64,000 nucleotides of DNA, taken from positions 16,568,391 through 16,632,390 of the forward strand of contig CM022668.1 of the NCBI GenBank assembly GCA_012295275.1, written 5' to 3'. Every line of letters starts with the position of its first letter. The first letter of the stretch is position 1. A program made the translations under genes and the position numbers. Below the pieces are notes generated by a model, which was not told the origin of the DNA, made no database searches, and worked only from the letters and a program-made list of their open reading frames with translations. This stretch comes from Chrysomallon squamiferum (taxonomy: Eukaryota; Mollusca; Gastropoda; Neomphalida; Peltospiridae). Below are positions 53,160 through 64,000 of this stretch, one piece after another.

Positions 53160-53600
53160 TAATGTGTGTGTGAGCACGGCGTTTTAACGACATCTACAAC
53201 GACAGAACTTTTGCAAAGGCTCAGAGAACATTTGAATAATTGCTGCTCTACGTGTCACCACTGGTAATAAAATTAACAGCTGCGGTTATTTATCACAGCC
53301 TACCACAGAGTCGATTTTAATGCCGATTTCACGTGCGCTGTCATCGACTAAATCACGACAAGTCGATACGACACGAACGTCACAACAATAGCGTTAACGT
53401 GCTTTTTATACCCACCACTGCAGCGACATCGTCATCGCTTATTATGATCCGCTGAATTTCTTCGCTTAATGCGCAACTTGACATTTAGCTGCGCGGACCA
53501 ACACGGATTCTGCAGTCAGAGGATGAAAAGTGTTTTCTCCTTTCAAAAGCCGTGTAAAAAGAGTTATTTTCTTTTTCGAGTGGAAAGCGCAGAAGTAAGT
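53160..53600. promoter_or_regulatory. CpG-rich low-repeat island
   Basis: Dense CpGs in repeat-free sequence, with a TTTTTATACC word near 53405 that could be TATA-like. No ORF is recognised. Possible promoter or enhancer. Confidence 0.3.
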
Positions 53601-53940
53601 CCATAATAGACGTGTCACTTTGCAATATTAGCCGTATCGGCTGTCGTATCATATACATTATTGACTATGTTAATTGATTTTCGTAATGGTACTAACATGA
53701 GCTCACCATTACGATTAAAGCCCACTGTGAGTAGATTAATTTCATTCTTTCTCTGTGTACTCACGGACTCACGGTACAAATTTATACTCACAGTACAGAT
53801 ATATATATATATATATATATTCACCGAAGAATAATTTTCAGAAATATGCATCACGTGACCAAACGTACAATTTATATGCTACATAAAGTTTCGTTTACGT
53901 CCGATTGACAAAAATAATATTAACATCATACTTAAAATTT

Positions 53941-54255
53941 TAACAGTTATTTTAAACGAGAAAGTAACATGATAATTAGAGTAAGTTACAGTTATTTTAA
54001 ATGAGAAAGTAACATGATAATTAGAGTAAGTTACAGTTATATTAAATGAGAAAGTAACATGATAATTAGAGTAAGTTACAGTTATATTAAATGAGAAAGT
54101 AACATGATAATTAGAGTAAGTTACAGTTATATTAAATGAGAAAGTAACATGATAATTAGAGTAAGTTACAGTTATATTAAATGAGAAAGTAACATGATAA
54201 TTAGAGTAAGTTACAGTTATATTAAATGAGAAAGTAACATGATAATTAGAGTAAG
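53941..54255. repeat. 45-bp minisatellite, 7 copies
   Basis: Exact 45-bp steps with no indels. The unit contains TTACAGTTATATTAAATGAG then AAAGTAACATGATAATTAGA. The first copies carry TTTT in place of ATAT. The minus-strand repeat translation is an artefact of the period. Confidence 0.97.
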
Positions 54256-54318
54256 TTAAGTAAATCATCGCGTGTTTGTCTCTATCCCTGACCAGTGTCA
54301 GAGGAGGGGACGGAAAAT

Positions 54319-54548
54319 GTGTTAATAGCATTTGTAATAGCATTTGTAATAATAGCATTTGTAATAGCATTTGTAATAGCATTTGTAATAATAGCATTTG
54401 TAATAACAGCATTTGTAATAATGGCATTTGTAATAATAGCATTTGTAATAGCATTTGTAATAACAGCATTTGTAATAATAGCATTTGTAATATCATTTGT
54501 AATAATAGCATTTGTAATAGCATTTGTAATAGCATTCGTAATAGCCTA
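54319..54548. repeat. Mixed 12/15-bp minisatellite, about 16 copies
   Basis: Short (AATAGCATTTGT) and long (AATAATAGCATTTGT) units are interspersed in the order S S L S S L L L L S L L S L S S. They differ by one AAT insertion. Confidence 0.95.
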
Positions 54549-54683
54549 GTATTTATAATGATAAAACATATCGCTGAATGTGTGTTTTTGTAAACTGAAT
54601 TTGAAAAAGTTGATCTAATTATTCATTCATTTAAATGATTTAGTGTTCAATTTGCTTTCATTAATAAACAGCAAAAACTGGGG

Positions 54684-55030
54684 ATGAGTGAGAGGATGAA
54701 TGAAATAATGAATGGACTAATGAATAGAGTAATGAATGGACTAATGAATGGACTAATGAATGGACTAATGAATGGAGTAATGAATAGAGTAATGAATGGA
54801 CTAATGAATGGACTAAGGAATGGACTAATGAATGGACTAATGAATGGACTAATGAATGGACTAATGAATGGACTAAGGAATGGACTAAGGAATGGACTAA
54901 TGAATGGACTAATGAATGGAGTAATGAATCGAGTAATGAATGCACTAAGGAATGGACGAATGAATGGACTAAGGAATGGACTAATGAATGGACTAAGGAA
55001 TGGACTAATGAATGGACTAATGAACGGATA
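54684..55030. repeat. 12-bp minisatellite, about 28 copies
   Basis: Unit AATGAATGGACT with AAGG, ATAGAGT and GGAGT variants. Both strands stay open (MNGL or SLVH) because the period is divisible by three. Confidence 0.97.
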
Positions 55031-55589
55031 CTATTTAACGACTGACCACACAAATTAGAACATTTACTGTCGGATGTCGGATAACATTATGAACAAATTT
55101 CTCTCTATAAATTAAGATGAATTAAAATTTAAATAAAAATAAAAATCCCCAAGAGATAAATTTCAAAGGTAAACAGATTTAATTTGTTCACTAGAAAAGA
55201 AAACAAATGACTTGAAAACCTTAATACAGGTTTCTTCTAAGAAAAATATCTTTTCTGGTTTGTCCGGGTGAAGTTTTGTTTAGTGTATCTGCAGCACACT
55301 GAAATGGGTCATTGTTGCTGACAGTAATTCAGTGATTTAAAAGAAGTGTTACAGACACCAGCACGATTCGAAACAATTTCATCTTCCTGAACTGGCTGCA
55401 GAAAAACAGTCATTCTCCAGAGAATGGCTTGACAAAATGAAATTTGTTTGTGACTCAAGTATTTCTGTTCATCATGCATATTGAGAAAGCGAGAGAGAGA
55501 AAAAAGTCTTTGTCAATTTTATTTTTGAAATGAGTGTACGGAACAAATCTCTTATAAGAGACACTTATCCTAATTGGAACTAGACGTGG
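55031..55589. other. Unique non-coding
   Basis: No gene seen. A short GAGA run lies near 55490. Confidence 0.5.
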
Positions 55590-55870
55590 ACTGATGATAG
55601 TGGATAGGCAGAAGAATGAATACAAGGATGGATGAATAAATACGTCTGTGTTATGAATCTAAGGTGATGGTGGATGAATGGATGGATAAACAGATCCATG
55701 CATGGATCCTTGGATCACTGAAAAGATAGAGAGGATGACAGATGCAAGAATAGGTAAATAGATTCATGGATGGACATTTGGGTGAATGGAAAGACGGATT
55801 AGAAATAGATGGAAGAATAAACAGAAGTGTGTATGGATGGATGGATGGATGGATAATGGACAGATTGATG
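55590..55870. repeat. Degenerate (GGAT)n/(GAATGGAT)n field
   Basis: GATGGATG-type words are scattered, most regular at 55832-55855. Confidence 0.85.
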
Positions 55871-56579
55871 CAGACAAGGATACAGATGGCGATAGACGGA
55901 AGAAAAGAGATAAAGGCGAAGAAAATAGATACATTTCAGGTTTTGAAGTTGTAATAAAGGAAGATAAGAAAATCTTGTTAAGTGAATAAAGAGAATAAAA
56001 AATGAACATTAATCAGAATATCTGTTAATATCTCTCCAGTATCTAATGTTCTATCAACATTCGCTTTGATAGTTTCCAGTTCACCTAATTTACTATCAGA
56101 CTTGTTAAGTTTTTCTCAGACACTTAACAATACAACAACTCGAGTAGAGCACGAATTATTTACATGTATTGATTTCATTCTATTTTCAATTCACCATCAA
56201 TTATTTAATTTGTAATCTCATCAGTTAAAGAGAAACAAAATATCAATTTTACTTCTGTCACTTTAGATAAAGCGATATCAGATGATCTGTAAAGCATGAA
56301 TCATTAACATTCAGTAGTGATTATGATACGAATGTTGTTTTTTTTGTACTGCAATTAGACTGAGAGCGCTCGGCAATGGAAAAATCGTATTTGATTTACT
56401 ACATATCAAGTAAAAAAGCAAAAGTGTTAAATTTAAAAATGTCGTGTGTTTCTTGTTAGACTCAGTGGCACTGTGGATGTCTCGACCGCATTCTGCTTTC
56501 TCTGAAACTCGTAACAAGATGGCCGCTAACATGTAATTAGTAAATTGGAAAGCAATGAGTTATCTACTTATTATTATTT
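55871..56579. other. Unique non-coding
   Basis: A GC-richer patch at 56450-56535 ends with AAGATGGCCGC (56516-56526), a YY1-like site. No gene seen. Confidence 0.4.
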
Positions 56580-57020
56580 TTTTCATCCAGCCTGCCTTAC
56601 ATCCCACAGGAAAAGAAGCAAGACAAAGACAGTGCTAATGCATTATTAACTAATCCATTACCCAATACACGTTTGTTCCAGCGATTCCCAGCGTTGCACA
56701 ACGTTATTGCGGGTCGTGTCACTGGCCGAGTTCGATTCACAGCTATCAGCTAACTAAAAACCTTTTCACTTTCGTATTCCATGCAAATGAAACCAAATTA
56801 ACGCCTGAGAAATTTCTTATACGGTTATTATAGGAGTTTATTATTGCGTGGTAATTCAGAAATCTGTGATCAATGAGTTAATTAGAGACCCCCTACACGT
56901 TTCATAATCCAGGACACGTGTTTTCCATTACACAGGTAACACAGAGTCCACAAATAGAACACAGTACTGTTACTTCTGTCTGACCGCCGTCTAAGTCACT
57001 ACAGACATGTTGAGTTTACA
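56580..57020. promoter_or_regulatory. Enhancer-like low-repeat island
   Basis: Repeat-free. Motifs include a perfect POU octamer ATGCAAAT (56781-56788), TAATTAGAG, CTAATCC and CACGTG (near 56930). Texture resembles conserved non-coding elements near developmental genes. No ORF recognised. Confidence 0.35.
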
Positions 57021-57770
57021 GACATAAAATAATGAAGTCATATTTAAATTTCTTTAATTAAACAATAAAGAAATAAAAAAAACAGTTTATTTTGAACATC
57101 GTTCTTGTATAATTAACATCGTAGTAATAGTCGGCAGTATCGCCATCCTTTATTTAAACTAGAATAAAACTATATAGTATCTGTGTAAATTCCTGTGCAT
57201 ATATATGCAGATATGTGTGTGCATCTGTATTACTATTATGTCATATACTACATTATATTTGATTTGTAGCAAACTATAAAGGTTAAACACACACACACAC
57301 GTTCAAACTAGACGTGAACATAAATAGATACATTAATGCCTATGGAAATCAAACGCCTATAAGAAACATGTGATCATTCTGAAAAGAAAAGAAAACAGTT
57401 TGTTAAAATTATTAATTATGTTCCACGACTCGAGTCTGTCAGCAGACGGTAATTATGAGAGAAACACAAGACGAGAAAACCGTGCAGGAAGGATACAAGT
57501 CGTATCTCACACGCGGGTGTCAGGTACTCTGCACAGTGTACAATACCCTTCATTAGTCACTCGCCAAACTCAGCTTTACCTTTTAATTACAGACGAATGA
57601 CAATACGCAGATTTCTCAAACACAGAACAACAAACCATCATTAACAAGACTCTTTTCTTAAACTCGTTACAACCACTGGTTTCTTTGAAGAGATTCAGTC
57701 TAGAAATGTCTTCGTCTTTAGACTAAATTCATAAGATGTGATTTCATTGTTATTGTTGTTGTTGTAATTG
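57021..57770. other. Unique non-coding
   Basis: A short (CA)n lies near 57288. The plus-strand frame 57370-57600 is unrecognised. Confidence 0.45.
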
Positions 57771-57799
57771 TTATTGTTCTTGTTATTATTATTATTATT

Positions 57800-57839
<40 letters not shown>

Positions 57840-57842
57840 TTT
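57771..57842. repeat. (TTA)n-(TTG)n compound tract
   Basis: TTA units change to about 12 TTG units. Confidence 0.95.
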
Positions 57843-59018
57843 GTTGTTATTGTTATAGTTATTTCTATTTTCATTTTTGATTTCTTAATTTTATTTTTTA
57901 ATTTGAAATTTGAAAAAAATTCTGTTGCTCTTCTTAGATTTGTTATTCTGTCTGTCAGTTTATTCACCAGTTCATTAAGAAATCAGTTCAGTTCTTTTTC
58001 TCTGGACCACTGAGTCATCCGTCAATCCAACCAACCATTCATCACTGGTCCACCCAACGCTGTTATTACTTACTCGCTATCTACATGTGAAATATATTCC
58101 CTCTCGTCTAGACAATGAATAGATTATCAGCGATTCTTGTTGTCAGCTTTTTATTTATAGAACCACCAAAATTACAGTCCAGTTCTTTTTCACGTTCCCA
58201 AATTTATTTTCATTGCCCCACAGTCTCCTGCAAAACTGTGATGACTGTAGGTGCAAATATATCCATCAATTTTCTATTTCTCACGATAAAGAAAAAGTGG
58301 CAATTATTTCAAGAACATTGATTATTGTTATTTTATGAATACAAACACCCAACGGCTTGCTGGTACTTGAATTTTGTTTTCCCCACATCGAACAAAAACA
58401 CGTTCACACTTTCAAGTTTGTAGTCTCTTAGTCGTGGTTGGTTCAGAGACTGATGCTTTCGTTAACGGTTCAAATCTGGAAATAGCAACTTTCAGGTATG
58501 GATGACAGTGGGAGTAGATGAAAATAGAAATTAGCTTATTTCAGAACCAAAGCATAGCAATTATACTGGAGTTTTTCTACTTTTCAATTATTTATTATTA
58601 TTCATTCTTACGTTTATTATTTCTTCTTTATATATATATATATATTTTTTTTTTTCCTTTCTTCATATCATCCATTCTCTTTCTTATTTCTATTTTACTT
58701 ATTTTATATTTTCAAGCTTTCCCTTTCTTTGCTTTTTATTTTCTTTATTTCAGAGTCATCCAGTTTTATCTCCTGGTATGTGATAAAATCTCATTTTGTA
58801 TTCTACTGACGTCATACATTTGTTAAAAATTAAATGAAGCGTTGAGAATTTTTGCCACAAACTACAGAGTTCATTTCAAAGACATTTCATCAGTTCAGTT
58901 ATGTTATTCGTTTGTCAGCTCTTTTAAATATCAGACTATTAAGCAATTTCTTCATTTCTTATTTTTTATTTCTTTAAATTTTGTGTTACTATATCAACGT
59001 ATCTATATTTAAATCTGT

Positions 59019-59021
<3 letters not shown>
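57843..59021. other. AT-rich non-coding
   Basis: Pyrimidine-rich on the plus strand at 58560-58760. A CRE palindrome is at 58807-58814. No gene recognised; the F/Y/I-rich frame at 58518-58826 reflects T content. Confidence 0.45.
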
Positions 59022-59067
<46 letters not shown>

Positions 59068-59215
59068 TATATAGAAAGAGAAAGAGAGAGAGAATCAGAT
59101 ATAGATAGATAGAGATACAGAATAAAGAAAATAATAACAGCAACAATAATGACAGTAATACTATACATATAATACTATAATATAAATATATATATATATA
59201 CACATACACATACAG

Positions 59216-59287
<72 letters not shown>
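59022..59287. repeat. (TA)n, GATA patches and (GA)n
   Basis: (TA)n at 59022-59055, GA and GATA words to 59120, (TA)n near 59185-59200, and pure (GA)n at 59219-59287. Confidence 0.95.
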
Positions 59288-59291
<4 letters not shown>

Positions 59292-59799
59292 GATACTGAG
59301 ATATATTAAACTTTTTTCAGAATGTGCAAGCACGTACTAACTAATTATCAGTTTTCACTGTATGACAGTAAACACCTTATTAATTCTTTGTCTTCTTTAT
59401 CTATTGTATCAATCAATAGCGAGTTTACCAGCGGTCAGTGCCGTGGGCCACGTCGTCAGTAAACTGATTGTGTACTACGCTACTACGCAGACATATAAAA
59501 CGTAGAATCTTCATATTTCAACCTGAAAACGACGTTTGTCATCGTATTCTTCATTCACAAGATATTATTTAGCTTTGTCTTCACGACTGTAGAAAAACGA
59601 TACGTTCCAATAGGAAAGTGTTTGTGTTAAAGCAATGAATTATGTATTGGGGTTGTTGTGTGTTTATGAGTCAATGTTGTAAATAGATAAATGTCGTTTC
59701 GATTGTATAAGGAAACATTTACTATTGCGTTTGTTGCACTAAATATATACGCACACCTGTAGAGATGTATGAATATTATTCGTACTTATGTATGTGTAA

Positions 59800-59800
<1 letters not shown>
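59288..59800. other. Unique non-coding
   Basis: No gene seen. CpG-bearing at 59420-59560. Confidence 0.45.

Positions 59801-59888
<88 letters not shown>
59801..59888. repeat. (GA)n microsatellite
   Basis: About 44 GA units. Confidence 0.97.
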
Positions 59889-59892
<4 letters not shown>

Positions 59893-60122
59893 ACTACTTA
59901 GTTTTTGTTCATGTTCCTGCCTGTACTGCTTTATGGATATAAAAATGTGTAAGTGTGTATTTCATTCTACATACTTTGAATGGATGATAATCTAAACACA
60001 GTGGCTATGTGAATGGAATAATTAATTAAGAGCGTCAATACAAACCTGCTACAACAGGAACAACAAACGAATTTAATACATTAATTATGTACAAACTGAT
60101 ATTAATAGTTGTTGATATAATA

Positions 60123-60340
<218 letters not shown>

Positions 60341-60599
60341 GTGTGTGTTATGTTTTCAGCTGCATTTATTTTGCACTGAATATTTAGAATTAATTCCAAA
60401 AATAGCAAGTTTTGATGTGTTCTTTATTGTCATTGTTACGATGTATTTTAATTTTATTTTAATTTATTCTAATCTATTTTCATTAAAATGTTGTTCAATT
60501 TAAGTGTTAGGTTTTATATTTGTTGTAAAGAAATATCACACAAGCAGCAGTGCTTCTGTTACATGTGTTTGTGATCAAAATGAGACATTTAACTTGTTT

Positions 60600-61200
60600 T
60601 TGTTTCATCGTTAAACCATTAATCGAAAACAGACCCGTTTACTGACTGCAATCAATTTCACCTAGACAAGACGAGCGAAGGGGAACAACTCTTTATAACA
60701 AAGAAACCCAGACAACGGGGTCGTTTGCTAATTACTTGCAAATGGGGTGTGACATAAAATCACAGAGCGGTGAATTAAATCGATAAATAACAGAGCTGCC
60801 CGTTCCTGGCGCATTTTAATGGACTAGTTGCCAGCTGCACGTGTCAATACTGAAGAGTCATTCGCGAAAGATCATCCAAGCTCCATTATCCACACCAAAA
60901 GTGTCAATAACGAGTAATGGTGAGTTAACTGTAGAGACAAAACTATCGAGACAGATTTGAATATAATTTCTATGGTTACTGTTTATCGTTCTAAGACGTG
61001 TTACCGGCATGTTTGTGACATCGTCGCTCCATTTCGCCGTCTGTTTATTGTAAAATAATGGATGCTTATCATCCTCGGCTCTGTTGACGATTTTCTCGCC
61101 ATATCCATTACCGTGAAGTAGTGAAACATAAGCCGAGTTAAATAGAGATAAAAACAAACTAATTTTAGATCAATAAGTAAGAAACGAGGTGCGGGTCCAT
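60600..61200. promoter_or_regulatory. Candidate conserved non-coding element
   Basis: Repeat-free, GC-balanced and dense in recognisable sites. CTTTATAACAAAG (60691-60703) is SOX-like. TAATTACTTGCAAAT (60729-60743) joins a homeodomain core to an octamer-like word. CAGCTGCACGTGTC near 60832 carries adjacent E-boxes. Enhancer function is inferred. Confidence 0.4.
60858..61157 (-). CDS. Weak candidate open frame, about 99 codons
   Basis: A minus-strand frame with balanced amino-acid composition, no repeats and an interior stretch with many charged residues. The first codon is not ATG, so as a gene it would have to be an exon fragment. No family is recognised. It coincides with the candidate conserved element, so any conservation could have either cause. 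Confidence 0.12.
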   Translation of the reverse strand: MFLSLFNSAYVSLLHGNGYGEKIVNRAEDDKHPLFYNKQTAKWSDDVTNMPVTRLRTINSNHRNYIQICLDSFVSTVNSPLLVIDTFGVDNGAWMIFRE

Positions 61201-61327
61201 GGTTTCAGAAAGGTGAATTTGTCTTTGATTTTACTGTTTTGGAGATGAAATGGTTGCAAAATAATTATTCGAAAGATTCGAAGTCTGACCCCTCCCCCAT
61301 ACCACTAAAACTGTTCATAGATAATAA

Positions 61328-61719
61328 AGTTACTTGTATTATTAACAGCTACACTTGATACATATTACTTTAATACAGTTACTTGTATTATTAACAGCTA
61401 TACTAGATACATATTATTTTAATAAAGTTACTTGTATTATTAACAGCTATACTAGATACATATTATTTTAATAAAGTTACTTGTATTATTAACAGCTACA
61501 CTAGATAAATATTACTTTAAGAAAGTTACTTGTATTATTAACAGCTACACTAGATAAATATTACTTTAAGAAAGTTACTTGTATTATTAACAGCTACACT
61601 AGATAAATATTACTTTAAGAAAGTTACTTGTATTATTAACAACTACACTAGATACATATTATTTTAATAAAGTTACTTGTATTATTAACAGCTACACTAG
61701 ATACACATTATTTTAATTT
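61328..61719. repeat. 49-bp minisatellite, 8 copies
   Basis: Eight units in exact 49-bp steps without indels. The unit contains AGTTACTTGTATTATTAACA then GCTACACTAGATA. Two subtypes occur: a GATACATATTATTTTAATAA ending and a GATAAATATTACTTTAAGAA ending. The latter forms a run of three in the middle, indicating local duplication. Confidence 0.97.
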
Positions 61720-62465
61720 GACTGTTTTTATAAGACATTAGAACTAAATATTTGTCATGTATTGGGTCATGATCTAATACTACCTAAATAATAACTTTTG
61801 TATTAAGAATAAAACCAATAAATAAGAAAACGTTATTGTTGTTGTTGTTGTTGTTAATACTGCTACTGTTTTATTGTTGTTGTTATTAAATAATATTGTC
61901 TTCTTCATCTACGTATTTATTTATTTACTTACTTACTTACTTTTATACAAAAACATCTTATCAAAGTACTGCTAAGATTATTCGCTGAAAATTATAAAAC
62001 GATTTTTTTTTCCCCGAAACTACTAAAAGAGAAAAAAGAAACGATGACATCAAAAGAGGATTTTACTCAGACAAAATTATTTTTTATTATTTATTTACTT
62101 ACTTACTTGTTTATTTCTTTCTTTCTTCCTCTCTATCTTTCTTTCTTTCTTTCTTTAGTTATTTCTTTTCTTTTCTTTTTCACAAGGGAAGCAATTATTA
62201 ACAATTGTAATATTGTGTAAATCCAAAGAGTTATCTTTCTTATGCATGAGACTAATCTAGCTTTGTTTATTTTTTGTTCTGCCGTGCTGTAAGTGTCATC
62301 CCGGAAAAAATCAGTCAGACACACAAAACCCCACCCCACCCCATATTTATTTATCCACTACTGGGAGATACAGCCATTTTCTAAAGAGTGAAACTCGTTT
62401 CATTTTGAATTTCCATACAGTTACATATCTTTATTACAAAGCTATATCATTTTAAATGTAACATT
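61720..62465. other. AT-rich non-coding with short repeats
   Basis: (TTG)n near 61831-61855, (ACTT)n near 61925-61942 and (TTTC)n near 62125-62160. No gene seen. Confidence 0.5.
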
Positions 62466-62466
62466 T

Positions 62467-62501
<35 letters not shown>

Positions 62502-62515
62502 TTTTTTATTTATTT
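62466..62515. repeat. (TTTA)n microsatellite
   Basis: About ten TTTA units. Confidence 0.95.
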
Positions 62516-62819
62516 TCAACAATAAAATATAATTAAATTTCAAAATACATATGCATCACATATACATGTAGACATTGTTATATAATTAATTTAAAATTTT
62601 TAAAATGTATCTGTGGAGTAAAGGAGTAAAATACAAACTGATTACTGTTATTAAATTGGAAGACTTTTGTTTTGTGGAGAAAACCAAAAAGAGGAAAAAA
62701 TCGAGATGTAATTCTATAATAATGCAAATGAATTTGAAGATATTACTGCAAGAAAGAAAAATATTTTTAAAGCAATATTAATAATTCGAAGAATTTTTCT
62801 TTCGGTTAAGATTATTATT

Positions 62820-63700
62820 ATTTAAGTTATTGCCGACCTCAATTTCAGTTTACGACCTCTCTGATATAAACGGTTTATTTTCTCTATAATTTGTTATTGA
62901 TTTGGCTCGGATCCTGCAAGAAAGACTCACAATTTTGATTGAATCTGCTTCCTGTTCATTTTAGTTTTATCTTCAGCATCAAACTTTTATTAGATCGTAA
63001 ATTTTAAACTTTCATTTGATGACTTCAAAACAAACGCGAGGTCGCAGAAACGGAAGCAGATAAAATTATCTCCACCTATTTTAATTTGTTTTACATCAAG
63101 TTATCTCCCTTTGTAGCAATTAGAGAATACATTATCAAACGTGATACTTATATTCAAGCCGTTAAATTTCTTTTGTAACAACATTATGTACTGGTTTTAT
63201 TTTAAACAAGATTACTTCTTCCACTGGGATTAAATTATTAATTAGTACCTTCTTAATTAATTACCCGCATGCACTGAGCCCATTGTACGTTGCACGCTAA
63301 ATCATTAATCTGCACAGTTAGAATAAGATGGATACTGAAACAGACGTCAAGGGATGTAACGTGGCTTTATCGACAATAAGACATTTCATTAATCACTACA
63401 TCCTAGCGATAAAACCTTCCGCAGGGAAAACTAGATCCGCATAGCTTTGCGCAGATATACATATATATTTCCAGTAGCGTTGTGATGATAAGACTTCTAA
63501 TTATGACCATCGCTCAATAAAATAATAACAATAAAAATATATTGAAGACAGGAGAAGGTTTTCAAACACGACGATGTTGCGTGCGGTACAAGGTCCGTGA
63601 CGTAGTCTGTACAAATCTTATCAGTATTTTACTAATGTTAACGTATTTACGATTTCAGACATGCAATTCTCAGGCTGTTTTAAATTTCCTTTAGAACGTT
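62820..63700. promoter_or_regulatory. Homeodomain-rich low-repeat island
   Basis: Repeat-poor stretch with clustered TAATTA and ATTAAT cores at 63230-63320. The densest part is TTAATTAGTACC, then TTAATTAATTACCC, followed by a GCATGC palindrome and AATCATTAATCTGC. Texture resembles a conserved non-coding element. No ORF recognised. Confidence 0.35.
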
Positions 63701-63769
63701 ACTCGCTTCTCACTGAAACGTATGACTGTGGTTAATCACTGTAAGAAGAATAGAAGTATGAAAATGTCC

Positions 63770-64000
63770 ACAAACAAACAAACACATAAACACAAACATA
63801 GACATATATATATATACAAGACTAAACACTTATATATATATAAACAAACACATATAGACAGACATAAATACATACATACACACGCAGACAAACATACGCT
63901 TGCATCCACACATACACATATACCCATAAGTATATAACACACTTATGTATATTGCAAAATCTCACACACTTCCGTACATACACACACACCTACGAACAGA
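63770..64000. repeat. (ACAT)n/(TA)n/(CA)n mosaic to window end
   Basis: CAAACA, ACATAGACATATATA and ACACAC words run to the edge of the window, so the tract may continue. Confidence 0.9.

Noticed and set aside
53879-55058. Long frames on both strands encoding VTYSNYHVTFSFNIT, AFVI, SLVH or MNGL repeats
   Set aside because: Array periods of 45, 12/15 and 12 bp are multiples of three, so an open frame in one unit stays open throughout. No non-repeat domain, start context or splice signal supports a protein.

Overview
The window looks like non-coding DNA from an animal nuclear genome. It is AT-rich (roughly one third G+C by eye) and crowded with microsatellites: long (CT)n/(GA)n, (GT)n, (ACAT)n/(GTAT)n, (GATA)n, (TTA)n, (TAG)n and (TTTA)n tracts. 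More than a dozen minisatellites of 9 to 49 bp, at different stages of decay, lie between them. This texture resembles mollusc genomes, cephalopods in particular. That is an impression from composition, not from a gene, and I did not see the classic octopus tRNA-derived SINE body, so the species is left open.

I could not recognise a single protein-coding gene, rRNA or intact tRNA. Nearly all long open frames fall in simple repeats (poly-SL, poly-RE, MYVC, HT, poly-N or poly-L translations) or in minisatellites whose period is a multiple of three. A few non-repetitive frames (43179-43586, 30376-30567, 16058-16360, 60858-61157 minus) are listed as weak candidates. The window is best read as a gene desert or the interior of a very long intron.

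Layout: 1-7.3 kb holds decayed tandem repeats with a (GATA)n field. 7.3-13 kb alternates microsatellites with a GC-richer island carrying a CTCF-like site at 8141. 13-17.4 kb is AT-rich with two decayed arrays. 17.4-18.4 kb holds the largest (ACAT)n and (GA)n blocks. 18.4-21.6 kb has CpG-bearing islands with several TCACGTGA palindromes. 21.6-28 kb is repeat-rich. 28.2-28.95 kb is a perfectly uniform 46-bp by 16 array in which every unit carries CAG|GTAAGT, the optimal 5' splice-site and recursive-splice core. 30-32.1 kb is the largest CpG-rich low-repeat island. 33-42 kb is again microsatellite-rich with one tRNA-derived SINE remnant. 42.2-45.7 kb holds an inverted repeat, a duplicated TGACGTT cassette, a second CTCF-like site and the longest non-repetitive ORF. 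46-52 kb is mixed, with a 27-bp array. 53.9-55.0 kb is a cluster of three different minisatellites. 55.5-64 kb contains enhancer-like islands (56.6, 60.6 and 63.0 kb) and a 49-bp by 8 array.

The islands, with intact CpGs and dense homeodomain, SOX, POU, E-box and CRE-type motifs, are the best candidates for regulatory function. The 46-bp array is the best candidate for something undescribed. Without alignment or expression data these readings are inference.
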